NCBI GenBank assembly: GCA_019095985.1
Contig: CM032659.1
Location: 30,807,999 to 30,871,998, forward strand
Direction of reading: 5' to 3'
Origin: Streblospio benedicti
Lineage: Eukaryota; Annelida; Polychaeta; Spionida; Spionidae
Length of the DNA stretch: 64,000 bases
Positions 1 to 23,148 of this stretch are shown in pieces (position 1 is the first letter of the stretch; the number at the start of each line of letters is the position of its first letter). Below the pieces are notes generated by a model that saw nothing but the letters and a program-made list of their open reading frames with translations, did no database searches and was not told the origin of the DNA. A program made the translations under genes and the position numbers.

Positions 1-1382
1 ACCTCCCTGCTTCCAGTATAATAGCTACTTATGACCTGCCACCGTGCCTATTATTCAACAATACACTTACGCTGCCCTACCTATATAACTCATACATAAA
101 TAATAGATGTCTACCCAGCGATATTTACATTGCTGACGTACACAAACGTTTAGCGTAGGTAGGTGCGACCTACGTTTGTAGTTTAACTGTTACGTATTAC
201 GTGGTTGAGCAACATTGTACATGACAAATATTTCTAAAACTAGATGAGCAAACGTTCAAGGAACGTATGAATTTCCCACAGGGTTGGGGGATCACAAGGG
301 ATGTGCAGCTGCTTATTCTCCACCAAAACATTTCAGTGGGGTTTAGCATGTGTGCCACTAATATCGCCGTGTGAATGACTTGCCATGAACAGACAGCATG
401 AGCATAACTCATCTAGTAAATGTCAATCAATCTAAAATGATTCCCATGATACATGGATTTTTTTCCAAATAAACAAAAAATATATGTTTTTTTAACCCTT
501 TCGTATCAGGAAGTCCCTTGAGGGATGATTTTACGCCTGATTTCGCACTGAAAAGTCCCTCGCTTTATTGCCATTTTCCATACATAAACAGACTAGTGAC
601 ATCAAGAAACGCCTTCCCTTCACATTTCGATGTAAATTTTGTGGAAGTGAAGCAGGGTTTTGATAATATTAATACACCATTAGCAAGGTTATATATATGT
701 GCACCATACACGTAATTTACACTGCGAAATTCAAGCTCAAAATACCCTAATTTAGACGAAAACTACCTCAACATGTTGTATACCATCTTGAAGGGGAAAA
801 CCCATTCTCTTCAGTTCAGACTGAGGCTATTATTGTTTTTAATTATGTCATTAGGAAATACCCACATAATATTCCTGCTCCCAAATAAGGATATTAATAC
901 TCAGCCTAGAGCACATCGTGCCTTGTCAACACAAACCAGCACTCTCTGCTTTGATAATGGCTGATTGAGCCGCTATTCTTGATCGCATTGTGCTATGATC
1001 GGCATATGATAAAGGCTAATATGCACATTGCAAATGGCACCATGGTTAAATTGCTTGAGAGTAAGATATTTTTGAAACAAATGGATTATCATCGTCACAG
1101 TAACATACCCATCACGAATTCACGTGTCGGATAAATTATAAACCAATTATGAATTGGTGGATGAAAGGATATTTCTCAAATCACACGCATTATTTGATAA
1201 TCAGTGTGGTTTGTGCGCATGTGTAGGCGATGATGCCATTTGACAGCATACACTGTTGTACCCATACAACAAACATATTTGGAGTTTATCACCCTAATAA
1301 GCTGTTCCATGTCTATTTTCGGATCATCTGTACCCTTTATGATGACTCACAGCAGTCATATCATTTTGCCAGTAAGGGAACT
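1..1382. other. intergenic, no gene recognised
   Basis: AT-rich DNA with only short stop-bounded reading frames that show no domain, splice structure or codon bias. A small imperfect hairpin sits near 141-181. Nothing else is supported. Confidence 0.6.
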
Positions 1383-2121
1383 CAGGGCTCTACGTTAACT
1401 CTGGAAAGAGGTTGCCCACAGGACAACCAGCATCCAATTTTTGGTTGTCCTAACTTGCCATGAGGTTGTCCTTATTTTTGCCCTCAGTTTTATGCTATAC
1501 AGATATAGCGTCTTAGATTATGTAGCTTATTTTATTATTATATCAATTATAATGTTAAGAAAAAACAAACAAAATTATTTGTACACATAATGAATCTTTT
1601 CTTGTGAACAAACTTTATACAAAAATAAAAAATTGCATTGTATTCATTAAATATGCAAGTCGATTTTTATCCTCATGTCTATTGTACGGTTCAAAATTTT
1701 GTCATCTAAAAAGCTCAAATTATGTTGTAATATTTTCACACAATATATTTTAGAAACTCCTCCAACCTTCAAACAAAAGCCCTATAATATTTGTAGGAAT
1801 GAAAATTTAAGTATTTTAATAAATTTTTGTAAATAGAATACCATACCATACGAGTGTTGAAAGTTTTAAAACTACGTAGAATGTCATAGATAATTTTGGA
1901 AAGATATGAAAATGCACATGTTAGTGGATATGTTGGGGAATGAAAAAAATTCTCGATTCAATTTAGGTGACACAGGCTTTTGAAATGCACATCTTGCATT
2001 ACATTTATTTTGATATTTGAAATTGGTTGTCCCACGGGACAACCACCCTCCAACTTTTAGTTGTCCTGATTTTAAAAATGGTTGTCCAGGACAACGGGAC
2101 AATCCTTAATGTAGAGCCCTG
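1383..2121. mobile_element. hAT-like non-autonomous DNA transposon (MITE), 739 bp
   Basis: The ends are inverted copies of CAGGGCTCTAC(G/A)TTAA (left 1383-1398, right 2106-2121). A CAGGG terminus is typical of hAT elements. Subterminal GGTTGTCC-type repeats occur at both ends (around 1411-1470 and 2025-2100), as expected for transposase-binding repeats. The interior is AT-rich with no transposase. GAACT occurs just outside both ends, but a clean 8-bp target duplication is not visible, so the exact ends or the age are uncertain. A mobilised derivative is the best reading; no autonomous partner is in the window. Confidence 0.7.
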
Positions 2122-3583
2122 GAACTTCTAGAAATTCATCTTTCTAAGGTGTGCCTCGAACCGGTCTTTTTGAATCAAGGGCGGCAACAGCCAAATGTTT
2201 GAATGATATTCTGTGTATAAATCCACAATCCTATAACTAGATCCTGAAAATAATAACTGTGATATGATTCTGAGTACATTGTACAATTCATGCAAAAAAT
2301 TAAGTATTTATGGAGGCACCAGAAAAGTTATTGTCTAGGATGTAAAACTGTTTACGTTCTCCGTAGCAGATGGGAAAGTGTTAATTTTATCCGAGTGTAG
2401 CTAGCTCTAGATTCCATAAAAAATGCTTCACATTTTTTTTTTTTTTTTTTTTTTGGGGGGGGGGGGGGGATTTTTTCAGAATTTCAGAATTTTATTATTA
2501 GACATTGATTTGGGAGTGCACATGCAATGTGCAAACAACAAGATTACCTAGAAAAGTCTGCCATGTAAAACAAACCTAATGCCCCATAAACGATCAAATA
2601 ACATTTATCAGTCATTATTAAACACTGACACCAGTAAACAACGATGTAATTTAAGAAAAATGTAAAAAAAACTTATCAGATTTTGTTACATCAGCCACAG
2701 CGAAGTGTATTTCATCATCGAAACCCGCTTACACGGGAATTGATGACGTATTACCCATCGAATCAATGAACTCTATTTGAAGTGACCGGCGCAAAGCTTT
2801 TAAAGATAACTTGCTTGCGGCTAGTCACAATACTATGCTCTGGTTCGTTATCTGCACATTAGTAAATCAAGTTGCCCCCACAAAAGTCCACGCCAATGAA
2901 CAAATCAAAGTTTGGACACGTTTTTATTCCATAATATTGTGAGTAAAAATATATTGGTATAAAATACGAATGCTTCATGTTGTGCTTCTTGAGTATCTTC
3001 ACTAAAACATCGCTACCATTAGTATAAATTGTGATACTACGCAGTTTAAAATCGGATGCCTACCTGTCAAATTCGAATCGGCGATTGTTTCATACAAGTG
3101 ACGCCGGCATCGATGGAAGCTGGTTCATGACCAATCTATGCTATTGATCTATGAAATTTTAAGTTGGTTATATATTTTTGTTTGATTTATGCTGTTTTTG
3201 ATTGCCTGATGCAATGGTAATATTGTACGATGGCAGAAAATGACATAAAGACGTCTTGCGTTCTCGATTATTTGAAAAAGTAATAAAATGTTCTGTAGGC
3301 GCAACATTTCAGCGCATATACACCCTTGTCATTGAATTATGAATGAAAGTTATTACTATTTTGCACTGATTGGCTAAGCGACGTGATTGACAGCTCAGGT
3401 CCCTTTGAAACTTATGCGAGAAAGCTGTCTCCACCAATTAGAGTGTATGACTGGTGGGTGTGACATAATATATCCAATAGACTACTTCATTAGCACTCTT
3501 GACATGCAACTTTGACCATAAAAGAAGTACTTTAAAGCTCAGGGCGGTCCTTAACAAAACAAGCGAGACCTAACGATGTCTGG
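2122..3583. other. intergenic, no gene recognised
   Basis: No coding signal on either strand. A T-run of about 23 followed by a G-run of about 16 lies at 2432-2469 and is probably a sequencing-prone homopolymer. The remainder is unremarkable AT-rich DNA. Confidence 0.5.
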
Positions 3584-4383
3584 ACCTGCGTCGCGTGTAA
3601 CAGGAATGTTATATGAATATAACATTCACATCTACATATATATGTATATGAAGTTCTTGTTATAAACCAAGTTTCATTGCTGTATGATGAGTAGTTTAAG
3701 AGGAGTAGCAGAGACAAGCTATTAGTATAGGAGGCAAAATATTCCTCAGTTCAAAGAGGCATAACTGCTATAAAAATTGTAGAATATAATATCCCGGCTA
3801 AAAAGAAGCACAAAATTTCTTAGTTCAAAGAGACATAACTACCATAGATAGATAAATGCATATGTTAGCTACTCACTGCTAAAAGTCTCCAAAAATCACC
3901 CCTTCAATAGATGAGATACAGTAATCAAAAGAAATATGATATTTGTACATAATGTACAATGCTTGTAGTCACAAATTGGGAATAGGGGAATTTCTAAGTT
4001 CAAAGAGCCATAACTCCCATAAAAATTTGAGAATCAAAAATCCCTGTGAATACGCACATCTACATATAATGTTCTTGCTGTATACCAAGTTTCATTGCTG
4101 TATGTTGAGTCTTTTAGGAGTAGCGGAGACAAGCTATTAGTATAAGATGCACACATTTTCTAAGTTCAAATAGGCATAACTCCCATAAAAATTTGAGAAT
4201 CAAAAAACCCTGTTAATATGCACATCTACATAGGATGTTCTCGCTATATACCAAGTTTCATTGCTGTATGTGGAGTCGTTTAGGAGGAGTAGCTGAGACA
4301 AGCTTTTACTATGGACGGAAGGACGGGCGGACGGCCGGAAGGACCCGGTTCTTAGACCTGCTCAGCCGTTGGCGACGCAGGTA
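3584..4383. mobile_element. pearl-like element with tandem core repeats
   Basis: The stretch is bounded by the inverted 11-mers ACCTGCGTCGC (3584-3594) and GCGACGCAGGT (4373-4383). Inside is a degraded tandem array of about 170-180 bp. Each unit carries GTTCAAAGAGGCATAACT, CCAAGTTTCATTGCTGTATG and GAGACAAGCT, visible at about 3626-3750, 3800-3850, 3985-4145 and 4150-4320. The right end is rich in GGACGG. Short inverted termini around a core of ~160-180 bp repeats are described for pearl-type elements of bivalves; the assignment is by architecture only. No coding capacity is seen. Confidence 0.5.
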
Positions 4384-4713
4384 AAAAAAACGAAGTATCA
4401 GAGGATTTGACATTGGTCTCAAGGTCGGGCTCAGCAAATAAGAATTGGGCATTGAGAGGTGTGTCAGAAGAGCACTCTTCCAGAGCATACCCAGTGAAAA
4501 CCAATCATTTTCCCCATGGAACCTGTGGGAAATAATAATCTTTTTTCCTTATATTTATTCATAAAAAATATTATTTGATTTGAAATGTAAACAGAAAAGA
4601 CCACCAAGTTGTCCTAATGGTAAATACATACATTGGAGTGCGTACGTCTTGTGGTTAAAATTAAAAAGCCTTTTGTGACCAAAAACCCCCTTCTTCCTTT
4701 ATATATACATATA

Positions 4714-5035
4714 CAGTCGGACCCGTTTTTACTCGAGCTCGCATAAGTCGACCACCCGCCTAAGTAGAACACATTTTAATTTCCCTTCAAACTTACTATT
4801 GAGTGCTACTAAAAATAACCCGCTTATTTAGGCCCTTTTTAACTCGAGAAACCCTGTGTTATTCGAGCCAAATCTCACTTCCCTTCGAGGCATTAACCCA
4901 CTTATCTCGACCAAATGAGAATTTAGCGTCAAAATATTTTAGTTTACACGTTAACCGGCGCACATGCCGACCAAACAATAGATCAAAAGAACGCTGCTTT
5001 ACTATGATTTGCCTGTGAACGGGTGGTCAACTTAT
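4714..5035. mobile_element. pogo/Tigger-like DNA transposon fragment
   Basis: The segment begins TA-CAGTCGGACCCGTTTTT and contains repeated ACTCGAG, TTATTCGAG and TTATCTCGACC motifs. This is the style of pogo/Tigger termini, whose ends recall CAG...ACTCGA. Only one end is recognisable and no transposase is present. The family call is by terminal resemblance only. Confidence 0.4.
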
Positions 5036-5059
5036 CTGATTAATTCTTTGATACTTACT

Positions 5060-5275
5060 AGTGGTCAACAGCTTTGAAATTAGTACAGTACTTGCGTAAT
5101 AATGACCAGTGAAGACAACGACGTAGTAAACGTCTAACCGTAGTGCTAACACCGAAGTGATATTTAAACCATGTTTGTTGACAGAGCCTTTGTCAGAGGC
5201 GGGAGGGAGAAACAGCTAGCGGTTAATAGCTTTGAATTAGTACTTGTGTAACAATGACCAGTCAAGACAAAGGTA
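5060..5275 (+). repeat. diverged direct repeat pair upstream of TLR
   Basis: 5065-5120 and 5223-5270 share AGCTTTGAA(A)TTAGTAC, then ACTTG(C/T)GTAA and AATGACCAGT(G/C)AAGACAA, at a spacing of about 157 bp. The repeat lies 0.5 kb upstream of the TLR start and could be old transposon sequence or promoter-proximal duplication. No function is inferred. Confidence 0.5.
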
Positions 5276-5735
5276 CAAGTACAAGTGTACTATTCTTATA
5301 TTAACCAATGAAACCGTAGTAGAAAGCATGTTTCTTTGTGTATGCGGCCATGTTTGTTTACGGACAAGGTCAGAAGGTCGGAATACTGTTATAAAAACCA
5401 CATCACACGTAGTACGAGTACCATAGCGACCACAACAATATTTCTTGCTTTATATTGGGTTTTGAAGACATGTTCTGATAACTTGGTTCTTAATCGCTCA
5501 TTAACCGGGGTTGATTATAATTTTGACAGCTCTTGAGTCCTTGCAAATATTTGCAGCGTAGCGCTGTTGTTAAAATCTCTCTATTTATCGGAGTTGGGTT
5601 GCCAACTTAAATATCATTATTGATTCAGAGGTGTTTTCTATAGCAAAAAAACTTGCAGGACATTGTGTGGTTGGATCAGTCAGTGGTAAAATTACATGTT
5701 CCTGAATTATCTATTTAAAACTTCCACAAGCCTAC

Positions 5736-8494
5736 ATGTATTTTCCGTTGAAACTATTGTTGAAAAAATGGGATTTGATTATTTCATTGTATTTGTGTGT
5801 CACTCACTTTGTTGTAGAAACAGCAAGAAGTTATGAAATGTGTCCAGAAAAGTATCAAGTAGACGGATGTACCTGTGATATGGAATATCCCTATGGTATT
5901 CTGTATATACAGGACCAACGTATATTTGTCATGGGATTTCATTTCCAAGGACTATATTGAAAATTCCAAACATTAATGCAAGTTTGACATACTATGCTAC
6001 AGAAGATAGCATTTTATTAGGTGGTGCTGATTTTTCGCATCTTACAGAGCTGGTGGAGTTAACAATTACCTCGGATGGCCTGAAAGATCGGAAATTAGTT
6101 TTGTTGCCAAATCAAACCAGTGTTCTCAAACCATTGAGAAAACTATGGACACTTCGAATCAATGTTGTTTGGGAGCTCGTTAACCCCATGCCAGAGTTAT
6201 TACAGCCACTAGTTTCCCTTAAAAAGCTGGATTTATCGTACACCAAAAAGATTAACATCACAAGTCTGAGGTCAACGCTCTATGGATTGGAAGACAATTC
6301 AGGATTTGTAGCACTCATCTTGAAAAACATTCAGACTTTGCAATTTGCAATAACTTCTGGGCAAACAAAACTTAACCTCAGCACACTTCTGCATCCCTTA
6401 CGAAATGTGAAATTCACAGAGTTAAATCTTGCATATAATGCACTAATAACTATCTATCCAGGTTTAAATCTCTATTGTAAAAATATTGAAATGCTAGATG
6501 TTCGCACTAATATGTTGACAGATTTCTTTGGAAGCAGTTTCTTTATTGATGTTATGATTCATCCAACCCTGTATTGGTTTCGCATGGATGGACAAGGTTA
6601 TGGTGATTTCAGGAAAAACTATGGTGATCTCAGGAAATACGACAATGGAACTACAAGTTTAAAACCTAGACCTCATTGTAATAAAAAACAGCAAAATAAT
6701 ATGTGGACTGGAAATCATGGAGTAGAAATATCAAACAGGACAAGTGAACATGAATACCAAACTAAGAATTATAATAGCCTGAGATCATGTATAGAATTGA
6801 TGAAAACTGACCTTTGTAAAGTTTTTGAGAAAGAATGTGATGAGATGAGGGAGACCATTCAAGAAAGTAATGCCACGTGTCAACTGACTAAAGATGTCAT
6901 GCCACGCTATTTTCGCGATATTCCATGTGAAGTGATTCCTCCATTGAGAGAGATGCTAGATAAAGATTGTGCAGGATGTTTTGTGATACCAACAGTTGGA
7001 AACTTAGAGGGTTTGAGTGTATATGCTATGAATAATTATGATGATGTAGATATAGGTTCTTTGTGGTTGAATAAGCAAGTGTGTTTCAATTCACAAAATA
7101 ATATTAAGACCATAAACCTCTCGCAAAATGAAAAGCTTAGCTATCGCAACTTTGAAAAATTAATACAATCTGATATAAGCGGATTAAGAAGACTACTTGA
7201 TTTAGATATGTCAAAAATAGGTTTGGAAAAAATAAGTGGAAATTTTGGGGCTAATTTTCCAAATGTCTCATTTCTTGACCTTTCCAAAAATCATATATCA
7301 CTTGAAAATCGATCAGATGCATTTCAGGGAATGCCAGATCTGTTTGAAATAAATTTGTCTTCTAACAAAATCACAAATATACCAAAGTATGTATTTAAAG
7401 ATTTAGAAAAACTTGTACGTCTTGATTTGTCAAACAACCATATTAGGGATTTTGAAGTTTCCCTTTTTAGCAATCTTGGATTAACATTGCTTGATCTAAG
7501 CAATAATGAGCTGGAAACTCTTCCGTCATCTGTCACGAATGCACTCAATAACATAGCTCAAGCAAAAAGTTCAACATCTTCTTGGATACCTAAGTTGAAC
7601 ATTTATTTATCAAATAATAATTTCCTATGTATTTGTACAAACAAGGATTTCATCAAATGGGTTCTGTTTGAAGCCCATAGCTGGATCAACATTAAAGATA
7701 AAGACAATATCCTGTGCACAAACAAACAATTGACGAGGATTCAGATGTCAGCACTCACCCACTCAGATCTACAAGATATGTGCAGAGGAGAAAACTACTA
7801 CATATATTTGGCTGTTGGCATCAGCATTCCCGTCAGTTTTCTTTTCGGTGCCACGTGCATTTGTCTCTACCAAAACCGCTGGTGGATCCGCTATCGAATA
7901 TTTCTAATAGCAAGACGGAAAAAAGCCAAGGCCAGAAATAGAACCGAAATGACATACACTTACGATGCGTTTGTATCATACAACGACGGGGATCGCGATT
8001 GGGTCCAGTACACACTGGTGCCTGAGCTTGAAGAACAACACGGAATTAAGCTTTGTATTCACGAGAGAGAGTTTCAGGGCGGCAAGAACATCCAAGAGTC
8101 CATCATCGAGGGCATTGAAAGCAGCCGGCACACAATACTGATTGTATCGCCAAACTTTCTGAAAAGCACTTGGTGCGACTTTGAGATGAGGATGGCGCAT
8201 AACAAGCTGTTCTTCAATGGCAAAGACGTCCTTCTCCTGGTGCTTCTCGAGACTCCACCCATGGACGGGGTTTCCAAAATACTGAAGACTTTACTCGAAA
8301 CGAAAACCTACATTGAGTGGACAGAAGATGACGATGGACAGAGACTGTTCTGGGACAAACTTGTGCACGCGGTCAGGGCGCCGGTAGCAGAGCCTTTGGA
8401 GGTAGACATTATAGAGAACAGAGCGTGTGGTAATATACAGGACAATGCTGCCGATGTGGAAACTGTAGATGAGAGAACACCATTGATAATTTAA
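5736..8494 (+). CDS. Toll-like receptor, intronless, with a frame break near the N-terminus
   Basis: Type I membrane pattern-recognition receptor signalling through a cytoplasmic TIR domain. ATG at 5736 starts a hydrophobic signal peptide and a Cys cluster (MCPEK...CTCD) typical of an LRR N-cap. That frame stops at 5958-5960. The main frame (counted from TTG 5957, 845 codons) already reads an ICHG...P...IP N-cap match just upstream. The true reading must therefore change frame between 5879, after an in-frame stop of the second frame, and 5960. One missing or extra base is the simplest cause. Main frame: LRRs about 1-240; a Cys-rich region about 270-350 resembling an LRRCT/LRRNT pair in the middle of the ectodomain; more LRRs about 375-550; LRRCT with LCIC about 554-610; one TM about 614-638; TIR from about 669 (box 1 YDAFVSYN, box 2 LCIHEREFQGG, box 3 FW near 798). 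The mid-ectodomain Cys-rich region suggests the multiple-cysteine-cluster TLR class. AATAAA occurs at 8835-8840. Confident as a TLR; the specific member is not assigned. Confidence 0.93.
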
Positions 8495-10447
8495 CATGTA
8501 ACCGTGCAGGAAGAATATAAGAAATTACAACAACTATGAATAATGAAAAATACAAATTAAGACCTTTTAAGACTACTTCAAACAAAATAAGACTTTTCAA
8601 TAGGTATTACTTTCACCAAAATCAAAATAAGATATCTAAGAGACGTTTTAAAGGTCTGCAGATACCCTGTATATTGAAACAGGACCATCAATGAGATCAG
8701 AGATATTCAATCAGAAATTTTCAATAACGAGATATTTTTTAAAACCAGTATACTGCTTTTTATATTTTCACCATCTTGATTCCGTAAAAAGTTTGACATT
8801 TTGATTGAACATTACTTTGAAATTAAAACAGATAAATAAATTATCTTCTTTGTTTCTTATTAGCAACAAACGTGTGATGATTTTGATCTATATATTTCTC
8901 ATAAAATAATTATTTACGCTGTACATGATTTTTCAAGTGTTGTTCATTTTAAACATAGTAAAAATAAATGAAAAAAAAAAAATCAGAAAAAAATCAGAAC
9001 ATGTATTATTACTTAGTAACTCATATTCCCAAATGCAAGTGACACAATATTTTTATTATTCTAAAAATCATGAAATGACAGTCCATGTGACAAAATTAAT
9101 AGAGCTTAATCAAAGTACAATGTATGCACACAGCATTGATGTTAAATTTGTAATCGTACATTTTGATTTTTTTACTGGATTGAAACTGAGTGAATTTAAG
9201 AAATCTGTTATGCTTACTGTATATTATACAATTTATATTCAGTAAAAGAATTTTAAGGAGATAACTATGACCTGCTTATATATATTTTTTTAAATATTTT
9301 AAATATGATTAATAAAATTATGATAGATTTAACTGTGATCAAAAGAAGATTATAATAATATGCCTAGATTTTAAATAATAATAATGTAATTATGATAGAT
9401 TTTATTGTGATGTAATAATGATGAAATTTTACTGATATGAATTTTACTGGTTTGTATTATTATGTGTTGCTAAATCTTTACTTTATATTTATTTCAAAGT
9501 GTATATTTGTTCTATGTGTTGTGTTTTTAAATGTTTATAAATAAACTATACTGTACTATAACATATAAATTCTACTTCCCCCATCATGCATTAAAGTGCA
9601 CCATACCTTCCAAGTGAGTTGGACAAGATATTGTCCCCTGCAACCCCAGAAATTGTAGAGAAAAAAATATTGACTCTTTAATGGCAAACGCAAAAAATGA
9701 TGCTTGATTGCATCTTAGAATAAAGCCTATAATAATGTACCACAACGGACATCGGATTCATTCTCAGTGCATTCAGGTAATTCAGACACTGACCTTGGGA
9801 AATTTACAATTATTTTAGGCTTTAGTAGTTAATTCTTCAGTAGCAGACTTACCTGCCCAGTGAATTCTTATTTACTAGCTTTAATATTTGAGTTTAAATA
9901 AGTATGAGAAAATTCTTGATATATTCATATTCTTGATATATAGATATATATATATATTCTTCTTAAATACATTCTTAATAGATAACTATTGTTAAAAATG
10001 TTTATGCTTTCTGACCACTGTAAAGAACTAAAAACAAACAAAAACATAAACACTGTGAACATATATTGGGTATCTAGCATATGGTTTCATTTATATTTTT
10101 TTTTTTCTACAACGTTTCAAGCCAATTTTAAAGTTTTGTAATCCTTATATTTTAACTGGTTTCAAGGCCGAAGCCTCATTTTCTTTGAACGACTTCGACT
10201 TGAAAACAGTTAAAAACTCAAATAAAATGAAATTTCAAAAAAGGGAAAAAAAAAGAAGATTACTTCAACTTCAAAAAAATATAGTTCAAAAGTACAAGTA
10301 TCAACTCAAGATGATTAACAGAACTTTGAACAAATGAATAAACATATAACTTTAAAACTGTCTCCAAACGTAGCAGAAAAGAACAACAAAAATAAACAAA
10401 ATTTTACAAAAAAACCCAAACAACTCCAAACAAAAAGCGAGGCTGAC
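8495..10447. other. TLR 3' flank and intergenic AT-rich DNA
   Basis: Very AT-rich, with several AATAAA-type signals (8835, 9310, 9540 regions) that could end the TLR transcript. A frame of 106 codons at 8925-9245 is low-complexity Lys/Ile/Tyr with no domain. No exon continuing PRPF40A beyond its FF1 start was found here, although that is where it would be expected on the minus strand. Confidence 0.5.
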
Positions 10448-14254
<3,807 letters not shown>

Positions 14255-15871
14255 CTGACCACAACCAGCAGAGAATTACAGCACAAATAGTAAAATTACC
14301 AAAAAAATGCACGATCAACAATCATAAAATGAAAGCAGAAATAGTAGAATTTACTCAAATCATCCAAACTTGGAGGTTGCCCCCAAACCTGATCACAACC
14401 AACAATCATCAAATTACACCAGAAATAATAGTGTTATTCAAATCATTCAAACTTAAAAAGAGTATTCTTTGACATGACGGGACATCTACATTTTACATCT
14501 CAAATTTTGCCAATATGTGGTCACCTGTAAGTCACCATGGTAACATTCTATAAACAATTAGCGTAGTTGTATGAGATACATGTACATATTAAAGTATTTG
14601 TATTTGCAAATAGTAAAATACATTCTAAAAATTATAAAAGTTAATAAAAATACCATGAATGTTTGTTACTACTTTTCGTGTACAGTCACTATGTGCAAGC
14701 ATTCCAATCAGCACGCATTTTCTGAAGCGAGTCAAATGTGTGTGAACGGATTGAACAGCTTTGAACAGAAATGTTTGATTATATTTTTAATTTTATTTTT
14801 TTAAGTTGCAAAAGGGAATGCCTGTTGTCAATATGGTCAATGGATTTTTATTGTCCAACATGTGTGTTGTATGGATGATAGGTCTTTTGAACTATAAAAT
14901 TATTTCTACACATGATAATGAGATAGTGCCATTTTTCTTACGACTTGTGTAGCTTGTAATTTACACATACAACACTGCATTTTGTACTTATGCAATAAGT
15001 ACCGTACTTTTGATAATATACTATATGATAAAATTATGTTGTTTTCATTTGGTTGGGTGAATTCACATTTTTTTACCTTTTGAATTTCCTAAAAATGAAA
15101 ATAATTGCATGTAATCTATTTTTTTATTACAAAATTTATTTCAAATAATCTACATCTGTTTTAGTAATGATTCATACAAATAAAATAATAAATCTTATGA
15201 CCAATTTTACTAAAACAAAATCTATAACTGTGGCAGTTGACCATAAACTATATTATTTTACACTGGAGTTTTTTATGGAATTGTAACATACACACACCAC
15301 ATAACGAAATACAAATATTTACAATACATGTAGCTAGTTTGTCATTTTTGTTTATAGGAAGTGATTGAATTGAACACTATTTCATCTATTTTTAGTATAG
15401 AAGATTACTGCCAAAATATTGAAGTATCATTCACACAATCTTTCTCATAATCAAGTAAACAATTACAAAAATGTTAAAGACCACGTTTTCAAGTTTCCCC
15501 ATGATGATCAACATGTACTACCTGGTAGTACAAGTTATCGATTACAACAACTGCATTAATCCAGGTGCTTTTTCCATGTTAAGTTAACAAACTGCATTAA
15601 ATAAAAGCTGCTGATGAATACAAAAGTTTTGATATAAATGTACAAGAAATCCTGTATTTTCTTTTCCTTTTCAAATCAAAATAGTCTTCAGTATATGCAC
15701 TAACAATTCTTATGTACCATAAATAAAAGAAATATATCGATATATCATTTAAAAGTCATTGCTGTCCCTGCACATGTACCTTTAACATAACAAATTTTTA
15801 TTAAACTTTTTTATTTATCCACTCCCCACAGTCTATTCAAAATCTAGCTGCTGCCTCCTGCCGTGACTAGT
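14255..15871. other. AT-rich spacer between PRPF40A C-terminal stop and N-terminal exons
   Basis: No exon recognised on either strand. Minus-strand AATAAA signals (plus TTTATT near 15797 and 15810) lie 57-75 bases past the PRPF40A stop and probably serve as its poly(A) signal. The same spacer occurs at 26968-28591 with scattered small indels, so the junction exists in both contigs. Confidence 0.6.
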
Positions 15872-22874
<7,003 letters not shown>

Positions 22875-22970
22875 CTACAAAAACAGCAACACATGCTCTT
22901 AATCGGCACACAAAACTAACGGAGCACAGGGCCACAGATAAGTACCCGTCCTATCATCTGTGTTATCAGG

Positions 22971-23070
22971 NNNNNNNNNNNNNNNNNNNNNNNNNNNNNN
23001 NNNNNNNNNNNNNNNNNNNNNNNNNNNNNNNNNNNNNNNNNNNNNNNNNNNNNNNNNNNNNNNNNNNNNN
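22971..23070. other. assembly gap (100 N)
   Basis: Exactly 100 N, the conventional size for a gap of unknown length. The left flank 22918-22970 equals 37331-37383 apart from one base, and the right flank is homologous to 10572 onwards. The join therefore connects the end of one copy to the start of its duplicate rather than to the next unique sequence. Confidence 0.98.
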
Positions 23071-23148
23071 CCCGCGAACCCGCCAGCGGGCTCGCAGCGC
23101 CCCGCGGCGCGGGCGCGGCCATCCCGCCCCCTTTGGCGATCGCACCCT
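23071..23148 (-). pseudogene. PRPF40A: PRPF40A FF1-exon stub at gap edge
   Basis: The acceptor side (GGCGATCGCA(C/T)CCT then CTGT) and downstream GCGGTTACAATGT match 10640-10680. The Ala/Pro coding part is recognisable only roughly, and the FF1 helix falls in the gap. Confidence 0.7.

Noticed and set aside
141-181. Short hairpin as a regulatory element
   Set aside because: Imperfect, isolated and not linked to any gene start.
8925-9245. 106-codon plus-strand frame
   Set aside because: Low-complexity Lys/Ile/Tyr composition from AT-rich DNA in the TLR 3' flank, with no domain or splice context.
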